Shown: piece after piece, positions 15,008-16,758 of the stretch
Layout of the letters: the number at the start of each line of letters is the position of its first letter
Numbering within the stretch: position 1 is the stretch's first letter
Assembly: GCA_900550695.1 (NCBI GenBank)
Contig: URTF01000046.1
Location: 1 to 16,758 of the forward strand
Length of the DNA: 16,758 nt
Reading direction: 5' to 3'
DNA from: an uncultured Ruminococcus sp.
GTDB taxonomy: Bacteria; Bacillota; Clostridia; Oscillospirales; Ruminococcaceae
The notes under the pieces: model-generated
What the model was told of the DNA's origin: nothing
The model's database searches: none
Seen by the model: only the letters and a program-made list of their open reading frames with translations
Position numbers and translations under genes: made by a program

Positions 15008-15013
15008 CTCCTT
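15008..15013 (-). promoter_or_regulatory. Ribosome binding site fixing the vorB start
   Basis: AAGGAG on the minus strand lies nine bases before GTG 14998 and overlaps the ferredoxin stop codon region. A TTG start at 15022 would be upstream of this site. Confidence 0.8.
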
Positions 15014-15218
15014 ATTTTTCAACTTTTATTGCGCAGTCGGGACACATCATTGCGCACATCGTACAGCCTATGCATTTTGAATCATCAATGCAGTGTGCAG
15101 GAAAATATCCCTTTTTGTTCCGTGAATTTTTATCAAGTTCAACTATTTTTTTCGGGCAGACGCTTGCGCAAAGACCACAGCCCTTGCAGCGTTCCCTGTC
15201 AACGGTTATTTTAGCCAT
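15012..15218 (-). CDS. 2x[4Fe-4S] ferredoxin, delta subunit of the oxidoreductase
   Basis: A 68-residue ferredoxin with two complete cluster motifs: C11, C14, C17, C21 (CKGCGLCASVCP) and C49, C52, C55, C59 (CIGCTMCAMMCP). Extra cysteines occur at 43 and 62. It probably passes electrons from the proximal cluster of the beta subunit to a soluble ferredoxin, as the KorD/VorD subunit. A 27-residue linker rich in charged residues joins the two motifs. AAGGAG precedes the ATG, and the gene sits 11 bp after the ATPase gene. Its stop codon is 13 bp before the GTG start of the alpha subunit, so all five genes should be on one transcript. Confidence 0.95.
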   Translation of the reverse strand: MAKITVDRERCKGCGLCASVCPKKIVELDKNSRNKKGYFPAHCIDDSKCIGCTMCAMMCPDCAIKVEK

Positions 15219-15229
15219 AGCTTTTCTCC

Positions 15230-15892
15230 TTATTTTTCCCAGATCTTTTTAACGTATATCTCAGCAGGGAAACGGTTCTTTACTTCCGCCTCTGCGCTTG
15301 TGTCAACAGTATATTTCAGCGGCAGACCCGTTAGCCTGCATACCTCATCGGCATAAGCCGTGCTGCTCTCGATAGTTTCTGCGGTCGTTTCTTCACCGAG
15401 ATTGGAATTGTTCACGATCGCCGACATCGGTATTCCCGAAGCGTTTTCTATCTCACGCATAAACTCCACCGCTTCAGCGGCAGTTCCCGTCAGATAGCGG
15501 TACATATTTATAACGCATATACCCTCGATATCGTCAGCGTTCTGCAAAAGGAACTCCCTGTACCGTGCCAGTGCCGATGCGCCCGAATCATCTCCGCCGA
15601 CATCGACAATGACCTTTCCCTCAGCACTCATAAAGTCCTCAATGTTGAACGAAAGTGCAGGAATGTCAAGGTTAGTGTTCGCATAAAGCGGCGCAGCAAG
15701 AGCGATCCCTTTTTCCGCAAAAAGCTCCGCAAAATCCGCACTTCGAAAATACGGATTGACTATATCAAGGTCAACAACGGTGACTTTTTCGCCTTCCTCG
15801 GCAGCCTTAACTGCGAGGTTCGCTGCGAAATTTGTCTTTCCGCTGCCGTAATGACCCGTTATTATTGTATATTTTTTTAGGTTTAAACTCAT
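15230..15892 (-). CDS. MinD/CobQ/ParA-like P-loop ATPase of the oxidoreductase operon
   Basis: A 220-residue P-loop NTPase in the SIMIBI (MinD/ParA/CobQ) group, function unknown. The Walker A motif is GHYGSGKTN (residues 13-21), which lacks the leading signature Lys of classical MinD/ParA. VTVVDLDIVNPYFRSAD (about 37-53) matches the Walker A' region, and VIVDVGGDDSGA gives Walker B. NNSN lies in the guanine/adenine-recognition region. It has no CxxC, so it is not a Mrp/NBP35-type Fe-S carrier. I chose the ATG at 15892, since GGAG (15901-15904) is eight bases upstream; an ATG at 15910 would overlap that site. As first gene of the Vor/Kor operon it may help assemble, load or localise the enzyme, which is inference. 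Confidence 0.88.
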   Translation of the reverse strand: MSLNLKKYTIITGHYGSGKTNFAANLAVKAAEEGEKVTVVDLDIVNPYFRSADFAELFAEKGIALAAPLYANTNLDIPALSFNIEDFMSAEGKVIVDVGGDDSGASALARYREFLLQNADDIEGICVINMYRYLTGTAAEAVEFMREIENASGIPMSAIVNNSNLGEETTAETIESSTAYADEVCRLTGLPLKYTVDTSAEAEVKNRFPAEIYVKKIWEK

Positions 15893-15930
15893 TTTGGTTA
15901 CTCCAAGCATTACATCTGGTTTTCAAAACT

Positions 15931-15959
15931 ATTATACATCGTTATATTAGTCTTGTCAA
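15931..15959 (-). promoter_or_regulatory. Consensus promoter of the oxidoreductase operon
   Basis: On the minus strand a perfect TTGACA (15954-15959) is followed after exactly 17 bp by a perfect TATAAT (15931-15936). A palindrome TCTTG-T-CAAGA (15951-15961) overlaps the -35 box and could be an operator. Confidence 0.93.
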
Positions 15960-15961
15960 GA
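15951..15961. promoter_or_regulatory. Candidate operator over the -35 box
   Basis: Five-base arms TCTTG and CAAGA flank one central base and cover the -35 box of the oxidoreductase promoter. The site lies between that gene set and the divergent DUF1836 gene, so it may bind that protein. Eleven bases is short enough to arise by chance. Confidence 0.3.
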
Positions 15962-16001
15962 GATTAGAAAAACAATTTTTCGTAATATTTTGCAAAACCT
16001 C

Positions 16002-16030
16002 TTGTAATTTGTGAAAATATGTTGTATAAT
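16002..16030 (+). promoter_or_regulatory. Promoter of the DUF1836 gene
   Basis: TTGTAA (16002-16007) and a perfect TATAAT (16025-16030) are 17 bp apart. The leader to the ATG at 16079 is about 42 bases and carries AAAGGAGG. Confidence 0.8.
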
Positions 16031-16078
16031 ATTAAATAATTTAAGAATAGGATCTCATACGGAAAGGAGGAAATTTTT

Positions 16079-16666
16079 ATGGCAAACGAAAACACATCGG
16101 AGCTTTCATCGCAGTTCTGGAATAAGCAGGAACGCTCCTGCCGACTGCCGCGCTGGAACGAGCTGCCCGAAATAGGACTTTATATGGATCAGGTGCTTAC
16201 CCTTATGAGCAAGTATATCCGCATTTTTTCCCACGGCGAAGCGAACCTTACCCCGTCAATGATAAATAACTATGTCAAGCTCGGGATACTGCCCCCACCC
16301 GTCAAAAAGAAGTATTCGAGGGTGCATATCTCGCATCTGCTTATCATCTGCGCAATGAAAAGCGTCCTCCCAATACAGGTCATAGGTGCAATGATAGACC
16401 ATCTGCTGAGATCGCGCACCGAAGAAGAACTGCTCGATTTTTTCAGCGAACAGTATGAGCAGACCTTTCATCAGCTCGTCGAAATTCTTCATAACTCCAT
16501 AGATAACCAAACGGACGACGACAGCAGCATCGGAAAAATGCTTATAACAACAGCGATACAAGCCGCCGCAGTATCAAGCGGAAGTAAAATAATCTCCGAA
16601 AATGCCCTCGGCGAAATGCAGAAATTAAATATACTGAAATTGCAGAAAATTTCAAACAATAATTAA
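16079..16666 (+). CDS. DUF1836 family putative transcription regulator
   Basis: A 195-residue protein of the DUF1836 family, found in Firmicutes and often treated as DNA-binding. Around residues 58-90 it shows a MerR-like winged helix-turn-helix: LTPSMINNYVKLGILPPPVK, then KYSRVHISHLL, in which the YVKLGILPPP wing is typical. The N-terminus has a LPRWNELPEIGLYMDQVL segment. The C-terminal 90 residues are helical with acidic patches and no cysteines, so metal or thiol sensing by cysteine is unlikely. AAAGGAGG before the ATG is a strong ribosome site. It is divergent from the 2-oxoacid oxidoreductase operon across 186 bp with back-to-back promoters, so it may control that operon and itself. Its target and ligand are unknown. 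Confidence 0.88.
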   Translation: MANENTSELSSQFWNKQERSCRLPRWNELPEIGLYMDQVLTLMSKYIRIFSHGEANLTPSMINNYVKLGILPPPVKKKYSRVHISHLLIICAMKSVLPIQVIGAMIDHLLRSRTEEELLDFFSEQYEQTFHQLVEILHNSIDNQTDDDSSIGKMLITTAIQAAAVSSGSKIISENALGEMQKLNILKLQKISNNN

Positions 16667-16699
16667 GGTCACATCTAAAATCCAGCGGCTAAAGCCTTA

Positions 16700-16744
16700 T
16701 ACAAAACACCATTTAAAATTTGAAAAAAATCAAGCTGACAATCT
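16700..16744 (-). repeat. 45 bp dispersed repeat, copy 3
   Basis: On the minus strand this segment matches 12240-12284 at 43 of 45 positions. The match to copy 1 continues to about 16751. Short similar ends, TCACAT near 16671 and ATGTGA near 16752, flank it in inverted orientation and suggest an element of about 85-90 bp. It begins 34 bp after the DUF1836 stop codon and may affect that gene's 3' end. Confidence 0.75.
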
Positions 16745-16758
16745 TGGATATATGTGAT

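Noticed and set aside
15230..15892. ATPase as a Mrp/NBP35 Fe-S carrier or a ParA partition protein
   Set aside because: It lacks the CxxC of Mrp proteins, has a non-classical Walker A, and there is no ParB or centromere-like repeat array.

Overview
The window looks like chromosome from a Gram-positive gut or rumen anaerobe close to Ruminococcus (Oscillospiraceae, Clostridia). Pointers are the moderate GC content, AAGGAG-type ribosome sites, sigma-A promoters with exact 17 bp spacers, a ferredoxin-linked 2-oxoacid oxidoreductase, a stand-alone 2-hydroxyacyl-CoA dehydratase-family protein, a DUF1836 regulator and a Prok-RING/DUF2628 protein. The genus is inference. No phage, plasmid, transposase, CRISPR, rRNA or tRNA gene was seen.

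Left part (1-5539). A leftward operon of overlapping genes encodes a VTT/TVP38-type membrane protein, a Cof-type HAD phosphatase and UvrC, ending at a strong hairpin terminator (54-99). A shared 197 bp intergenic region carries back-to-back promoters. The rightward unit encodes a RING-like/zinc-ribbon membrane protein and GalU.

Middle (5540-11859), all rightward. A 378 bp palindrome-rich gap ends in a near-consensus promoter driving the 2-hydroxyacyl-CoA dehydratase-family gene and a small FliD-like gene, closed by a 15 bp-stem terminator. Next come a tight ArsC/Spx-like, SDR and HD-hydrolase cluster, then a methyl-accepting chemotaxis protein with its own promoter.

Gap 11860-12624. This non-coding stretch is rich in structure: tandem hairpins, nested inverted repeats, a palindromic MITE-like element, and a minus-strand promoter/terminator pair enclosing about 140 nt with no convincing gene, a candidate small RNA. 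A 45 bp motif from the palindrome recurs at both ends of the window.

Right part (12625-16666). A leftward five-gene operon encodes a MinD/CobQ-like ATPase, a 2x[4Fe-4S] ferredoxin and the alpha, beta and gamma subunits of a Vor/Kor-type 2-oxoacid:ferredoxin oxidoreductase. It starts from a perfect TTGACA-17-TATAAT promoter. Divergent from it is a DUF1836 protein with a MerR-like helix-turn-helix, a plausible local regulator. The least understood items are this ATPase/DUF1836 pairing, the RING/zinc-ribbon membrane protein, the orphan transcription unit and the 45 bp repeat family. I do not see a clear-cut new multi-gene system.
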